From NCBI GenBank assembly GCA_035541895.1, contig DATKMK010000013.1, forward strand, positions 61,877 to 125,876: a stretch of 64,000 nt of DNA. Reading direction: 5' to 3'. A program made the position numbers and the translations under genes. Numbering within the stretch: position 1 is the first letter of the stretch; every line of letters begins with the position of its first letter. Positions 17,607 to 26,613 of the stretch are shown one piece after another. The notes under the pieces are model-generated. The model was not told where the DNA came from, made no database searches, and was given only the letters and a program-made list of their open reading frames with translations. The stretch comes from DATKMK01 sp035541895. Its GTDB lineage: Bacteria; Desulfobacterota; Binatia; HRBIN30; JACQVA1.

Positions 17607-18458
17607 CTAGCCCTTTCGAAACTCGCGCATCACTGCGGCGTAGCGATCGAGCAGCGGCAGCACCTTGTCGGAGCCCGCCGGCGGCAAGCCGAAACCGACG
17701 CGATGAACCCCCATCTTCGCGTACGCACGGATCGCGTCGACATCCGGCGCAACACCGTAGAGCGAGATCGTGATCGACTTGGGGTCGCGTCCGGCGGCTT
17801 TAGCCAGCTCGTGCAGTTGCGCGATCTCCCGCTGCATGTCGCCGGCGCGCACGGGAATCGGCATCCAGCCGTCGCAGTATTTGACGACGCGCTTGAGTGC
17901 CTTTTCGCCGTGGCCGCCGAGATAGATCGGCGGATGCGGCTTCTGTACCGGTTTCGGCCACGACCAGATCGGATCGAAGTTCACCAACTCGCCGTGGTAC
18001 TCGGCGTTGTCGTTGGCCCAGATCGCCTGCATCGCTTCGATCGATTCGCGCAGCCGCTTCCAGCGGGTCTTGAAGTCGGTGCCGTGGTTCTCCATCTCCT
18101 CGGCATTCCAGCCGCCGCCGATGCCGAACAGCAGGCGCCCGTTCGACAGCGCGTCGAGCGTCGCAACTTCCTTGGCGAGTGTGATCGGATCGCGCTCGAT
18201 CACCAGGCAGATGCCCGAGCCGACTTTAATCTTCTTCGTCACCGCGGCCGCCATCGCCAGCGCGACGAACAGATCATGCGTATGCCAGTACTCCTTCGGC
18301 AACTCCGGGCCACCGGGCCACGGACTGCGGCGGCTCGCCGGAATGTGCGTGTGCTCCGGGTACCACACCGATTCGAAGCCGCGCGCCTCGGCTTCACGCG
18401 CGAGGTCATCGGGACGAATCGCGTAGTCGGTGGCGAACATCAAAACGCCGAATTCCAT
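17607..18458 (-). CDS. LLM-class F420-dependent oxidoreductase
   Basis: A 283-residue TIM-barrel protein of the luciferase-like monooxygenase superfamily. It has FGVLMFATDYAIRPDDLA at the start, AEARGFESVWYPEHTHIP, then VGSGICLVIERDPITLAKEVATLD and GRLLFGIGGGWNAEEMENHG, all typical of the F420-dependent TIGR03619-like group. It would use reduced or oxidised coenzyme F420 for hydride transfer; the substrate is unknown. It lies 31 bp upstream of the monooxygenase on the same strand and is divergent from a second LLM gene, with a shared 129-bp region. Confidence 0.9.
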   Translation of the reverse strand: MEFGVLMFATDYAIRPDDLAREAEARGFESVWYPEHTHIPASRRSPWPGGPELPKEYWHTHDLFVALAMAAAVTKKIKVGSGICLVIERDPITLAKEVATLDALSNGRLLFGIGGGWNAEEMENHGTDFKTRWKRLRESIEAMQAIWANDNAEYHGELVNFDPIWSWPKPVQKPHPPIYLGGHGEKALKRVVKYCDGWMPIPVRAGDMQREIAQLHELAKAAGRDPKSITISLYGVAPDVDAIRAYAKMGVHRVGFGLPPAGSDKVLPLLDRYAAVMREFRKG

Positions 18459-18587
18459 TGCATGCTCCTCTTGTGTGCAGTCCGGCCGACAGGTCCGCCT
18501 CGCTTATCGTCGAACGGCGCCGTTCGCGCAAGAGCGTTGCGCGGGGAGTGCGCATCACATATCTGTGCGTCCCCGCGGGAGGAATCG

Positions 18588-19736
18588 ATGGGCCGCACTT
18601 TGTCGGTTGGCGTCGAGACGAACTGCACGGCTCCGATGCGGTTGGAGCGCATCAGCATGCGGATGTTCCAACTCTTCGGCGTCGACTCGCTCTTCTTGCC
18701 GGATCACTATCTCAGTTTCGTGCCGCGGTCGGTGTGGGGACCGGACAAGACACCGGCGGCGAGGCTGGTGCCGTCTCCGGATGCGTACTTCGACCCGTTT
18801 GTGATGATGGGCATGATGGCGGTGAAGTATCGGCGCGTGCGCATCGGCACCGGCGTGACCGAACCGTTTCGCCGGCACCCGGCGACGCTGGCGCAGGCCT
18901 TCGTGACCATCGACCACCTGACGCGCGGCCGCGCTATCCTGGGCATCGGTAACGGCGAGCGGGAGAACACCGAACCGTACGGCATTCCGTTCACCAAACG
19001 CGTCGCTCGGTTGGAAGAGGCGCTCACCATCGTTCGACGCCTGTGGGAAAGTGGCGGCGAGCCGGTCGATTTCGACGGCTCAATCTGGCGCCTACGTCGG
19101 GCGTTGTTCGCCACGCCGCTCTACAAGGGTGTAGCGCCGAAGATCTGGATCGCAGCGCACGCACCACGCATGCTCGGACTCACCGGGCGTTTCGCCGACG
19201 GTTGGTATCCGACGCAGAAGATGACAGCGGCGGAATATCGGCAGAAGCTCGATCGCATCTTCGCCGCGGCTGCGGAGGCTGGACGAAGCGTCGCGAACTT
19301 CGAGCCCGCGTTGCAGATCCAGACGGTGATCGGCCGTGATCGCCGCCGCGCGCTGGACGCGTTGCTGAAGGTGCCGGCGGCGGGTGCGATGTCGATGCTG
19401 CTGCCCGGCGCAGTGTGGAGCAAGCACGGGCTCAAGCATCCGCTCGATCCGAACTTCGAGGGATTTCCCGAGTTCGTTCCCGAGCAGGTCACCGCCGCGC
19501 AGATCGAAGACGCGCGCAAGCTGGTCACGCCCGAACTCCTCAGCGAGGGGGTCATGGCCGGCAGCGTCGACGAAATCGTTGCCGAGGTCGGACCGCTGGT
19601 CGCGGCGGGGCTTCGGCACGTGGTGATCTGGAACATCGGCCCACTCGCGACCGGTGCAACACCCCGAGACCTGCTCAAGTTCGCCGTGCTGATTCGCCGA
19701 TTGCGCAAGCTGCCGCTGGCGCCGCGCACACCGTGA
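18588..19736 (+). CDS. LLM-class F420-dependent oxidoreductase (second type)
   Basis: A 382-residue protein; ATG 18588 has GGGAGGAA directly upstream. The luciferase-like barrel is recognisable in DSLFLPDHYLSFVPRSVWG, IGTGVTEPFRRHPATLAQAF, DHLTRGRAILGIGNGERENT and IWIAAHAPRMLGLTGRFADG. It is about 100 residues longer than its divergent neighbour and resembles the methylene-H4MPT reductase/F420-glucose-6-phosphate dehydrogenase branch rather than being a recent duplicate. The substrate is unknown. The GNAT gene follows 73 bp downstream. Confidence 0.9.
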   Translation: MGRTLSVGVETNCTAPMRLERISMRMFQLFGVDSLFLPDHYLSFVPRSVWGPDKTPAARLVPSPDAYFDPFVMMGMMAVKYRRVRIGTGVTEPFRRHPATLAQAFVTIDHLTRGRAILGIGNGERENTEPYGIPFTKRVARLEEALTIVRRLWESGGEPVDFDGSIWRLRRALFATPLYKGVAPKIWIAAHAPRMLGLTGRFADGWYPTQKMTAAEYRQKLDRIFAAAAEAGRSVANFEPALQIQTVIGRDRRRALDALLKVPAAGAMSMLLPGAVWSKHGLKHPLDPNFEGFPEFVPEQVTAAQIEDARKLVTPELLSEGVMAGSVDEIVAEVGPLVAAGLRHVVIWNIGPLATGATPRDLLKFAVLIRRLRKLPLAPRTP

Positions 19737-19809
19737 CGGCGCTCGACGCTCACGTTCGTGAATTCAGTCCGGCTGGCGATCCGCCCAACGGATGGGTAGA
19801 GATCCTCTC

Positions 19810-20286
19810 ATGCCCCCCGACGAGTATCGCATTCGAGCGGCTGGGAAGATGGACGCAGAGGTGATCGCTCGCCAGCGCGTCGGCATGCTGCGCGACATGG
19901 GAATGTTGGATCGCCGCGAGATCGACTCGCTGCTCGCAGCGTCGCGTGCCTACTTCGCCGCGGCGCTGCCGAGCGGCGAGTACCGCGGATGGGTGGTCGA
20001 ACGCGGCGGCGAAGTCGCGGCCGGCGGCGGCCTGCTGCTCCGGCGCTTGCTGCCGCGCCCTGGGCATGCCGAGGTCGGCGAAGAGGCCTACGTCCTCAAT
20101 GTCTACACCGAGCCGCCGCACCGCCGCCGCGGGATTGCGCGCCGGCTCACCGAGTACATCCTAGCGTGGTGCCGCGCGCGCGGTGTATCGCGCGTCGCGC
20201 TGCACGCGTCCGTTGACGGCCGTCACCTCTACGAGCAACTGGGTTTCGTGCCCACCAACGAAATGCGTCTCGAGTTGTCGCCGTAG
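19810..20286 (+). CDS. GNAT-family N-acetyltransferase
   Basis: A 158-residue acetyltransferase from ATG 19810 (ATG 19792 also in frame). The acetyl-CoA-binding motif is in VYTEPPHRRRGIARRLTEY (R/Q-x-x-G-I/A pattern), preceded by the beta-4 strand EEAYVLNVY and followed by VALHASVDGRHLYEQLGFV, the usual GNAT end. It transfers an acetyl group from acetyl-CoA to an amine; substrate unknown. It precedes the nrdR operon, separated by a 118-bp gap with a family B repeat. Confidence 0.87.
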   Translation: MPPDEYRIRAAGKMDAEVIARQRVGMLRDMGMLDRREIDSLLAASRAYFAAALPSGEYRGWVVERGGEVAAGGGLLLRRLLPRPGHAEVGEEAYVLNVYTEPPHRRRGIARRLTEYILAWCRARGVSRVALHASVDGRHLYEQLGFVPTNEMRLELSP

Positions 20287-20305
20287 AGGAAGAGTCGGAC
20301 GATTC

Positions 20306-20334
20306 GCCATCAGCGACCAGCCATCAGCCGCTAG
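20306..20334. repeat. short intergenic repeat, family B
   Basis: Two copies of GCCATCAGC separated by about 9 bases lie between the GNAT and nrdR genes. Related words (GCGATAAGCCATCAGC and variants) recur at 35548-35573, 62411-62445 and 63886-63920. No coding potential. Confidence 0.6.
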
Positions 20335-20404
20335 CGGGTCTCGCCCGCCCGGTTTCCTTCCGGAGGCCTTTTCGCTAAGCAAACGCGCTGGTGTTGGCCA
20401 AGAA

Positions 20405-20902
20405 ATGAAGTGTCCGTTCTGCGCAGATCTTGAAAACCGGGTCATCGATTCGCGCTTGAGCAAGGACGGCGCGGTGATCCGCCGCCGTCGCGCCTGCGAT
20501 CGCTGCCAGCGGCGGTTCACGACCTACGAACGAGTCGAGGAGATGCTGCCGCTGGTGGTCAAGCGCGACGGTAGCCGCGAGGAATTCGACCGCAGCAAGA
20601 TCGTCACCGGCTTGAAACGCGCCTGCGAGAAGCGGCCGGTGAGCATCACCACCATCGAACAGATCGCCGATCGCATCGAGCGCAGTCTCTCTGAACGCGG
20701 GGAGAAGGAAGTGCCGAGCACGGCGATCGGGGAAGCGGTGATGCGCGAGCTGCACAAGCTCGATCAGGTTGCCTACGTGCGCTTCGCGTCGGTCTACCGT
20801 TCGTTCAAAGACGCGAGCGAGTTCATGCGCGAGCTGCAGGATCTGATCAAAGAGCGGACCGGTCAGGCGGCGCGCAAGCGGGCGCGGTCGAGAAAGCCGT
20901 AG
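20405..20902 (+). CDS. nrdR: transcriptional repressor NrdR
   Basis: A 165-residue protein from ATG 20405. The N-terminal zinc ribbon has CPFCADLENRVIDSR and RRACDRCQRRFTTYER (CxxC...CxxC). The ATP-cone domain begins at LPLVVKRDGSREEFDRSKI. NrdR senses adenine nucleotides and represses ribonucleotide reductase genes. It heads the operon with ribD, whose GTG start follows five bases after this stop; nrdR-ribD linkage is common in bacteria. A short C-terminal Arg/Lys tail (ARKRARSRKP) goes beyond the usual end. Confidence 0.96.
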   Translation: MKCPFCADLENRVIDSRLSKDGAVIRRRRACDRCQRRFTTYERVEEMLPLVVKRDGSREEFDRSKIVTGLKRACEKRPVSITTIEQIADRIERSLSERGEKEVPSTAIGEAVMRELHKLDQVAYVRFASVYRSFKDASEFMRELQDLIKERTGQAARKRARSRKP

Positions 20903-20907
20903 CGGCC

Positions 20908-22014
20908 GTGCACGACGACGCGTACTTCATGCGGCAGGCCATTCGGCTGGCGCGCCGAGCCGTGGGCCGGACCAGTCCCAACCCGCCGGTGGGCGCGGTC
21001 GTGGTTCGCTCGCAGCGGGTGATCGGCCGCGGCTTCACGGCGCCGGCGGGAGGACCGCACGCCGAAGTGGTTGCGCTGCGCCGGGCGGGTGATCGGGCGC
21101 GCGGGGCGACGCTCTACGTGTCGCTCGAACCGTGCGCGCATCACGGGCGCACGCCGCCGTGCGTGGACGCGATCGTCGAGGCGGGCGTGAAACGAGTCGT
21201 TTTCGGCGCGCGTGATCCGAACCCGCGCGTGCTCGGAAACGGCGCCGGTCGCTTGCGGCGCCGCGGCATCGAGGTCGTCGGCAACGTCGAGCGGCCCGCG
21301 TGCGACGAACTGATCGAGGCGTTCCGCAAGCACGTGACCAGCGGTCTGCCGTTGGTGACGGTGAAACTTGCGGCGTCGCTCGATGGGCGAATCGCGACGT
21401 GTACCGGGGAATCCAAATGGATCACCGGCGCATCGGCACGTGTGCTCGCTCACCGGCTGCGCAACGAACATGATGCGGTGTTGGTCGGAGTCGAGACCAT
21501 CATCCGCGATGACCCGGCGTTGACCTGTCGAGCGCCCGGCGGGCGCAATCCGCTGCGTGTCGTGCTCGATTCGCGCCTGCGGATTCCTGCGTCCGCACGG
21601 GTGCTGACAAAGTCGGCGCCGCCAGGTACTGTGATCGCCACGACGGTGCGCGGCGGCGCCAAGGCCGATCGCTTGCGGCGTCGCGGTGTGGAACTGCTAA
21701 CGGTGCTGCGGGAAGGCAAAGGGGTGTCGGTGCGACAGGTGTTGCGACTTGTGGCGAAGCGCGGCGTGTTGTCGGTGTTGATCGAGGGCGGCGCAGCGGT
21801 TGCGGCGAGTATGTTGCGCGCAGGTTTGGTGGATCGAATGGTTCTGTTCTATGCACCCAAATTGATCGGCGGTGATGGCCGAGCGATGATCGATCCGCTC
21901 GGAGTCCGCCGCATGCGCCACGTGATCGGCCTCGACGACGTCGTCGTGCGCCGCAGCGGCTCCGATGTTGTCATCAGCGGCCGACCCGCAACCGTTCACG
22001 TGACGCGGAGGTAA
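20908..22014 (+). CDS. ribD: bifunctional riboflavin deaminase/reductase RibD
   Basis: A 368-residue fusion. The deaminase domain (about residues 1-145) keeps PNPPVGAVVV, the zinc/catalytic HAEVVALRRAG and EPCAHHGRTPPC. The reductase domain starts at TVKLAASLDGRIA and keeps VGVETIIRDDPALTCR and IEGGAAVAASML. It carries out the second and third steps from the GTP cyclohydrolase product towards the pyrimidinedione. The start is GTG 20908. The next gene, ribBA, begins four bases after the stop. The ribE gene (riboflavin synthase), which commonly sits here, is missing. Confidence 0.96.
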   Translation: MHDDAYFMRQAIRLARRAVGRTSPNPPVGAVVVRSQRVIGRGFTAPAGGPHAEVVALRRAGDRARGATLYVSLEPCAHHGRTPPCVDAIVEAGVKRVVFGARDPNPRVLGNGAGRLRRRGIEVVGNVERPACDELIEAFRKHVTSGLPLVTVKLAASLDGRIATCTGESKWITGASARVLAHRLRNEHDAVLVGVETIIRDDPALTCRAPGGRNPLRVVLDSRLRIPASARVLTKSAPPGTVIATTVRGGAKADRLRRRGVELLTVLREGKGVSVRQVLRLVAKRGVLSVLIEGGAAVAASMLRAGLVDRMVLFYAPKLIGGDGRAMIDPLGVRRMRHVIGLDDVVVRRSGSDVVISGRPATVHVTRR

Positions 22015-22018
22015 CGCG

Positions 22019-23227
22019 ATGGCCTTTGCTTCGATCGCTGAAGCGCTAGAGGATGTTCGCCAGGGCAAGCCCGTCATCGTCGTCGAAGGCGACGGCGGTG
22101 AATCCGATCTCTGTGTGGCGGCCGAGCATGTCACCCCCGCCAGCGTGAACTTCATGGCGACGCATGCCCGCGGCCTGGTCTGCCTGAGCCTGACGGCCGA
22201 GCGGATGCGGCAGTTGGGAATTCCGCTGATGGTTCCCGACGCACCCGCCGGTAAACTGCGGCCGTTCGGTGCGTCGATCGAAGCACGTGACGGAGTGACC
22301 ACCGGCATCTCGGCGGCCGATCGCGCGACCACGATCGCGGTGACCGTGCGCGACGACGCCGGTCCCGACGACGTGGTCATGCCGGGCCATGTGTTTCCGA
22401 TCCAGGTTCGCAACGGCGGAGTCTTGGTGCGCGCCGGATTGCCGGAGGCGTCCGCCGATCTGGCGCGGCTGGCGGGGCTGAAGCCGGCGGCCGCGCTGTG
22501 CGCGATCTTGCGCGACGACGGCACGCTCGCCGGCCTCGAAGACCTGGAGGCGCTCGCCGAACTGTTCGAGCTGAAGATGATCCGCATCGCCGATTTGGTC
22601 GCGTACCGCCTGCGCACGGAATCGCTGGTGCACCGGGTGGCCGAAGCCACGATCACCGCCGCGGTCGGCGGACGGTTCCGCGCCGTGGTGTATCGAAACG
22701 ATGTCGACTCCGACGAGCACATCGCGTTGATCAAGGGCCGGCCGTCGCGCGACGAACCGGCGCTCGTCCGCATCCATTCGCAATGCGTCACCGGCGACGT
22801 GTTCGGTTCGGAACGCTGCGACTGCGGCGACCAGTTGAGAAAGGCGATGGAACGCATCGACGCCGCCGGCCGCGGCGTCATCGTCTACATGGATCAAGAA
22901 GGGCGCGGCATCGGTCTGGCGAACAAGATCCGAGCCTATGCGTTGCAGGATCAGGGGCGCGATACGGTGGAGGCGAATCTGGAGTTGGGATTCAAAGACG
23001 ACAGCCGCGACTACGGCATCGCCGCGCAAATTCTTCGCGACCTCGGGATCGAGCACGTGCGCTTGTTGACCAACAATCCGAAGAAGATTCAGGGACTGGC
23101 GGCGTACGGCATCGACGTGGCCGAACGGTTGCCGATCGAGATCCCGCCGCACCCCGGCAACGTGCGCTACTTGCGCGCCAAGCAGCAGAAGCTCGGACAC
23201 CTGCTTACCCACGTGCCGCAGGCGTAG
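22019..23227 (+). CDS. ribBA: RibBA-type protein: intact GTP cyclohydrolase II, degenerate RibB domain
   Basis: A 402-residue fusion. The C-terminal half (about residues 205-400) is a normal GTP cyclohydrolase II: HSQCVTGDVFGSERCDCGDQL with the zinc cysteines, then DQEGRGIGL and TNNPKKIQGL. The N-terminal DHBP synthase (RibB) half keeps the overall pattern (FMATHARGLVCLSL, GVTTGISAADRATTI, PGHVFPIQVRNGGVL) but has lost its key motifs. The acidic metal-binding loop DDEDRENEGDL is shortened to EGDGGESDL, the catalytic GHTEA is GLPEA and the late CEI is CAI. The RibB half is therefore likely inactive, and 3,4-dihydroxybutanone phosphate must come from another gene. Confidence 0.93.
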   Translation: MAFASIAEALEDVRQGKPVIVVEGDGGESDLCVAAEHVTPASVNFMATHARGLVCLSLTAERMRQLGIPLMVPDAPAGKLRPFGASIEARDGVTTGISAADRATTIAVTVRDDAGPDDVVMPGHVFPIQVRNGGVLVRAGLPEASADLARLAGLKPAAALCAILRDDGTLAGLEDLEALAELFELKMIRIADLVAYRLRTESLVHRVAEATITAAVGGRFRAVVYRNDVDSDEHIALIKGRPSRDEPALVRIHSQCVTGDVFGSERCDCGDQLRKAMERIDAAGRGVIVYMDQEGRGIGLANKIRAYALQDQGRDTVEANLELGFKDDSRDYGIAAQILRDLGIEHVRLLTNNPKKIQGLAAYGIDVAERLPIEIPPHPGNVRYLRAKQQKLGHLLTHVPQA

Positions 23228-23234
23228 TCCCACC

Positions 23235-23708
23235 ATGGCGCACGAACGCACCGGCACGCTGGACGGCAAGGGGCTGCGCTTCGGCATCGCGGTCTCGCGC
23301 TTCAACAACGTCGTCACCGATCGCCTGCTGGCCGGCGCGCTCGCCGCCTTGCAGAAGCACGGAACCGCGGACGACGATGTCGAGGTGTTGCATGTCCCCG
23401 GCGCCTTCGAGTTGCCGCTGGCGGCCGAACTGCTCGCGTCGAGCGGACGAGTCGACGGCGTGGTCTGCTTGGGCGCCATCATCAAGGGCGAGACGATTCA
23501 CAACGAAGTGCTCGCGTCGGGTGTGGTGGTCACGCTCAGTCAACTGTCGGTCCGCCATCGCCTGCCGATCGCGTTCGGCGTGCTCACCACCGACACCGTC
23601 GAGCAGGCGCTGGCCCGTGCCGGCGCCAAAGCCGGCAACAAAGGCGCCGAGGCGGCGCTGACCGTGCTCGAGATGGCGCGGCTCAAACGGCTGTGCGCAC
23701 CGGCGTAG
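23235..23708 (+). CDS. ribH: 6,7-dimethyl-8-ribityllumazine synthase
   Basis: A 157-residue lumazine synthase. It shows RFGIAVSRFNNVVTDRLL-like N-terminus, VPGAFELPLAAELLA and the catalytic-site segment CLGAIIKGETIHNEVL with the His. PIAFGVLTTDTVEQALARAG follows. It condenses the pyrimidinedione with dihydroxybutanone phosphate; members form pentamers or 60-mers. The stop of ribBA is seven bases upstream, and nusB follows after 16 bp. Confidence 0.96.
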   Translation: MAHERTGTLDGKGLRFGIAVSRFNNVVTDRLLAGALAALQKHGTADDDVEVLHVPGAFELPLAAELLASSGRVDGVVCLGAIIKGETIHNEVLASGVVVTLSQLSVRHRLPIAFGVLTTDTVEQALARAGAKAGNKGAEAALTVLEMARLKRLCAPA

Positions 23709-23724
23709 GGTACGTGGGACTTCG

Positions 23725-24177
23725 ATGGGACTTCGTCGCAAGGGCCGGGAGCTGGCGCTCCAGGCACTGTACCAACAAGAGATCACGGCCGATCACTCCG
23801 ACCAGGCGCTGCGCATGTTCTGGCATCACTTCGATACCACCGACGCGGTCAAGGAATTTGCGCTGACGCTGGTGCACGGGGTGGCGGAACGCCGCGACGA
23901 GATCGACCGCTTGATCGAAAAGGCCAGCGCCAATTGGCGGCTCGACCGATTGTCGAAGATCGACGTCAACGTGATCCGGCTGGCGACCTACGAGCTGCTG
24001 GCGACGCCGAGTGTCCCGGCGTCGGTGGTGATCAACGAAGCGATCGAGATCGCGCGGCGCTTCGGCACGCAGGACTCGACGGCGTTCGTCAACGGCGTGC
24101 TCGATCAAATCGCCGCCGAACTCGGCGTGAAGGATGCCGGCCGCGACGCCGCGGCGGCCGTCGAGAGTGAGGAGTAG
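23725..24177 (+). CDS. nusB: transcription antitermination factor NusB
   Basis: A 150-residue all-helical protein with the NusB pattern: RRKGRELALQALYQQEI, then NWRLDRLSKIDVNVIRLATYELL and the end VINEAIEIARRFGTQDSTAFVNGVLD. It binds boxA RNA with NusE/S10 in rRNA antitermination. The ribH-nusB order is widespread. A 22-residue Ala/Glu-rich tail extends past the conserved core. leuS starts 21 bp downstream. Confidence 0.96.
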   Translation: MGLRRKGRELALQALYQQEITADHSDQALRMFWHHFDTTDAVKEFALTLVHGVAERRDEIDRLIEKASANWRLDRLSKIDVNVIRLATYELLATPSVPASVVINEAIEIARRFGTQDSTAFVNGVLDQIAAELGVKDAGRDAAAAVESEE

Positions 24178-24198
24178 CGTGCCGAGCGGTGCGCGTGA

Positions 24199-26613
24199 AT
24201 GATGAATCGCTACGACCCCGCAACGGTCGAGGCCAAGTGGCAACAACGGTGGGAGGAACGCGGCACGCACCGCGTCGACCTCCACGCGGCCCAGCGGCCG
24301 TTCTACATGCTGATGATGTTTCCCTATCCGTCCGCCGAGGGTTTGCACGTCGGCCACGCGTTCGCCTTCCCGGGCGCCGACATCTTCGGGCGCTTTCGCC
24401 GCTTGCAAGGCTACGACGTGTTCGAGCCGATGGGCTACGACGCCTTCGGCATTCACTCGGAGAACTACGCGCTCAAGGTCGGGGTCAACCCCGCGCGGTT
24501 GATTCCGAAGACCATCGGCAACTTCGGCCGCCAACTCCGCCGGCTGGGGCTGATGCTCAATTGGGATCAGGCGGTCGATACCACCTCGCCGGACTACTAC
24601 CGCTGGACTCAATGGATCTTTCTCCAGCTCTACAAGCACGGTCTCGCGGTGCGGAAGAAGGCGCCGGTGAACTGGTGTCCGGCGTGTCAGACCGTGCTGG
24701 CGAACGAACAAGTGATCGACGGCTATTGCGAGCGTCACGGCGACACATTGGTCGAACAGCGCTACCTTGAGCAATGGTTTTTCACCATTACGAAATACGC
24801 GCAGCGCCTGCTCGACCACCTCGATTGGATCGACTGGTCCGAGACCACCAAGACGGCGCAGCGCAACTGGATCGGACGTTCCGAGGGCGCTGAGATCGAC
24901 TTTCCGCTGGCAGATGATGGGTCGCGAACGATCCGCGTATTCACCACGCGTCCCGACACACTCTTCGGCGCGACGTACATGGTGCTGGCCCCCGAGCACA
25001 CGCTGGTCCCGCTGATCACGGCGCCGGCGCAGCGCGCGGCGGTCGATGCCTATCGCGAGCGGGTGGCGCGCATGGATCTGATCAGCCGTCGCGCGGTGAA
25101 GGAGAAGACCGGCGTGTTCACGGGTGCGTATGCGATCAATCCGGTGAACCAGCAGCGCATCCCGATTTGGATCGCCGACTATGTGCTGGCCGAGTACGGC
25201 ACCGGCGCGATCATGGCGGTGCCGGCGCACGATGAACGCGACTTTGAATTTGCGCGCGCGTTCGACTTGCCGATCCGCCGCGTCATCGCGGCGGAAGGTG
25301 CAGAGCCGGACACACCCTTGGAGCATGCGTACGACGGATCGGGTCGGCTGGTGAACAGCGGCGACTTCGACGGTATGGACGCCGAACGCGGCAAGCGCGC
25401 GATCACCGACTGGCTGGCGGCGCGCGGCTGCGGGGCGGCGCGGGTCGAATATCGCCTGCACGACTGGTGCGTGTCGCGCCAGCGCTACTGGGGTCCGCCG
25501 ATCCCGATGATCTACTGCGACGCCTGCGGGATCGTGCCGGTACCCGAAGCCGATCTGCCGGTGCGCCTGCCGGAGATCGAGGACTTTCGTCCCGACGCGA
25601 GCGGCGTGGCGCCGCTCGCGCGCGTCGAGTCCTTCTACCGGGTGCCGTGCCCGCAATGCGGCAAGCCGGCGCGGCGCGAGACCGACGTCTCGGACACGTT
25701 TCTCGACTCGGCGTGGTACTTCCTGCGCTATCCGTCGGCGCAGCGTGCCGAAGTCGCCTTTGATCCCGAGCTGACGAAACGATGGCTGCCGGTCGACATG
25801 TACATCGGCGGCAACGAACACGCGGTGCTGCATCTCTTGTACTCGCGCTTCCTCACCATGGCCTTGCACGATCTCGGGCTGCTGCCGTTCGACGAGCCGT
25901 TCAAGAAATTTCGCGCGCACGGGTTGATCATCAAAGACGGCGCGAAGATGTCGAAGTCGCGCGGCAACGTGGTCACTCCCGATCTCTACATCGAGCAGCA
26001 CGGCGCGGATGTCTTCCGTCTCTACATGATGTTCCTGGGACCGTATCAGGACGGCGGCGATTTCCGCGACGAGGGCATCGCCGGAGTGCGGCGCTTTCTC
26101 GAAGGCGTGTGGAAGGCGATCCACGATCGCGACCCTGAGCGGACATTGCCCGATGCGCTGCGGCGGGCCGCGCACAAGACGATTCGCAAGGTCGGCGACG
26201 ACCTCGAGGGCCTACGCTACAATACGGCGATTGCGGCGTTGATGAGTCTGCTCAACGAAGTACGCCGCCAGGGGCCGGCGGATCGTTGGTTGAGCGAAGC
26301 GATGGTGCTCATGCTCGCGCCGTTCGCGCCGCACATCGCCGAGGAACTGTGGGAAATCCTCGGTCATCGCGAGAGCATCTTCGCGTCGCGCTGGCCGGCG
26401 TACGACGAGGCGCTGACGCGCGATCAGGTGATCGAGCTGGCGGTGCAGGTGAACGGCAAAGTCCGCGGACGCATTCACGTCGCCGCCGACGAGGCGGAGG
26501 ACGCGGTGATCGCGCGGGCATTGGCCGACGCGGCAGTCCAGAGTGCGATTGCGGGTAAACCGATCAAACGGCGCGTGGTGGTGCCGGGTCGCTTGGTCAG
26601 TCTGGTCGTGTGA
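24199..26613 (+). CDS. leuS: leucyl-tRNA synthetase
   Basis: An 804-residue class I synthetase. The HIGH motif is in PYPSAEGLHVGHAFAFP (about residue 48), and KMSKS is in GAKMSKSRGNVVTPD. A zinc-type CPACQTVLANEQV segment follows the Rossmann part. The CP1 editing domain is present, with TTRPDTLFGATYMVLAPEH and GTGAIMAVPAHDERDFEFA. The C-terminal LeuS domain ends in QVNGKVRGRIHV. It is slightly shorter than the E. coli enzyme (860) but complete. ATG 24199 is followed by a second ATG; either could be used. The stop overlaps the lptE start. Confidence 0.97.
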   Translation: MMNRYDPATVEAKWQQRWEERGTHRVDLHAAQRPFYMLMMFPYPSAEGLHVGHAFAFPGADIFGRFRRLQGYDVFEPMGYDAFGIHSENYALKVGVNPARLIPKTIGNFGRQLRRLGLMLNWDQAVDTTSPDYYRWTQWIFLQLYKHGLAVRKKAPVNWCPACQTVLANEQVIDGYCERHGDTLVEQRYLEQWFFTITKYAQRLLDHLDWIDWSETTKTAQRNWIGRSEGAEIDFPLADDGSRTIRVFTTRPDTLFGATYMVLAPEHTLVPLITAPAQRAAVDAYRERVARMDLISRRAVKEKTGVFTGAYAINPVNQQRIPIWIADYVLAEYGTGAIMAVPAHDERDFEFARAFDLPIRRVIAAEGAEPDTPLEHAYDGSGRLVNSGDFDGMDAERGKRAITDWLAARGCGAARVEYRLHDWCVSRQRYWGPPIPMIYCDACGIVPVPEADLPVRLPEIEDFRPDASGVAPLARVESFYRVPCPQCGKPARRETDVSDTFLDSAWYFLRYPSAQRAEVAFDPELTKRWLPVDMYIGGNEHAVLHLLYSRFLTMALHDLGLLPFDEPFKKFRAHGLIIKDGAKMSKSRGNVVTPDLYIEQHGADVFRLYMMFLGPYQDGGDFRDEGIAGVRRFLEGVWKAIHDRDPERTLPDALRRAAHKTIRKVGDDLEGLRYNTAIAALMSLLNEVRRQGPADRWLSEAMVLMLAPFAPHIAEELWEILGHRESIFASRWPAYDEALTRDQVIELAVQVNGKVRGRIHVAADEAEDAVIARALADAAVQSAIAGKPIKRRVVVPGRLVSLVV

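Noticed and set aside
23683..26175. 830-codon minus-strand ORF opposite nusB and leuS
   Set aside because: It runs through two clearly conserved genes and has shadow-type composition (Arg, His, Asp rich).
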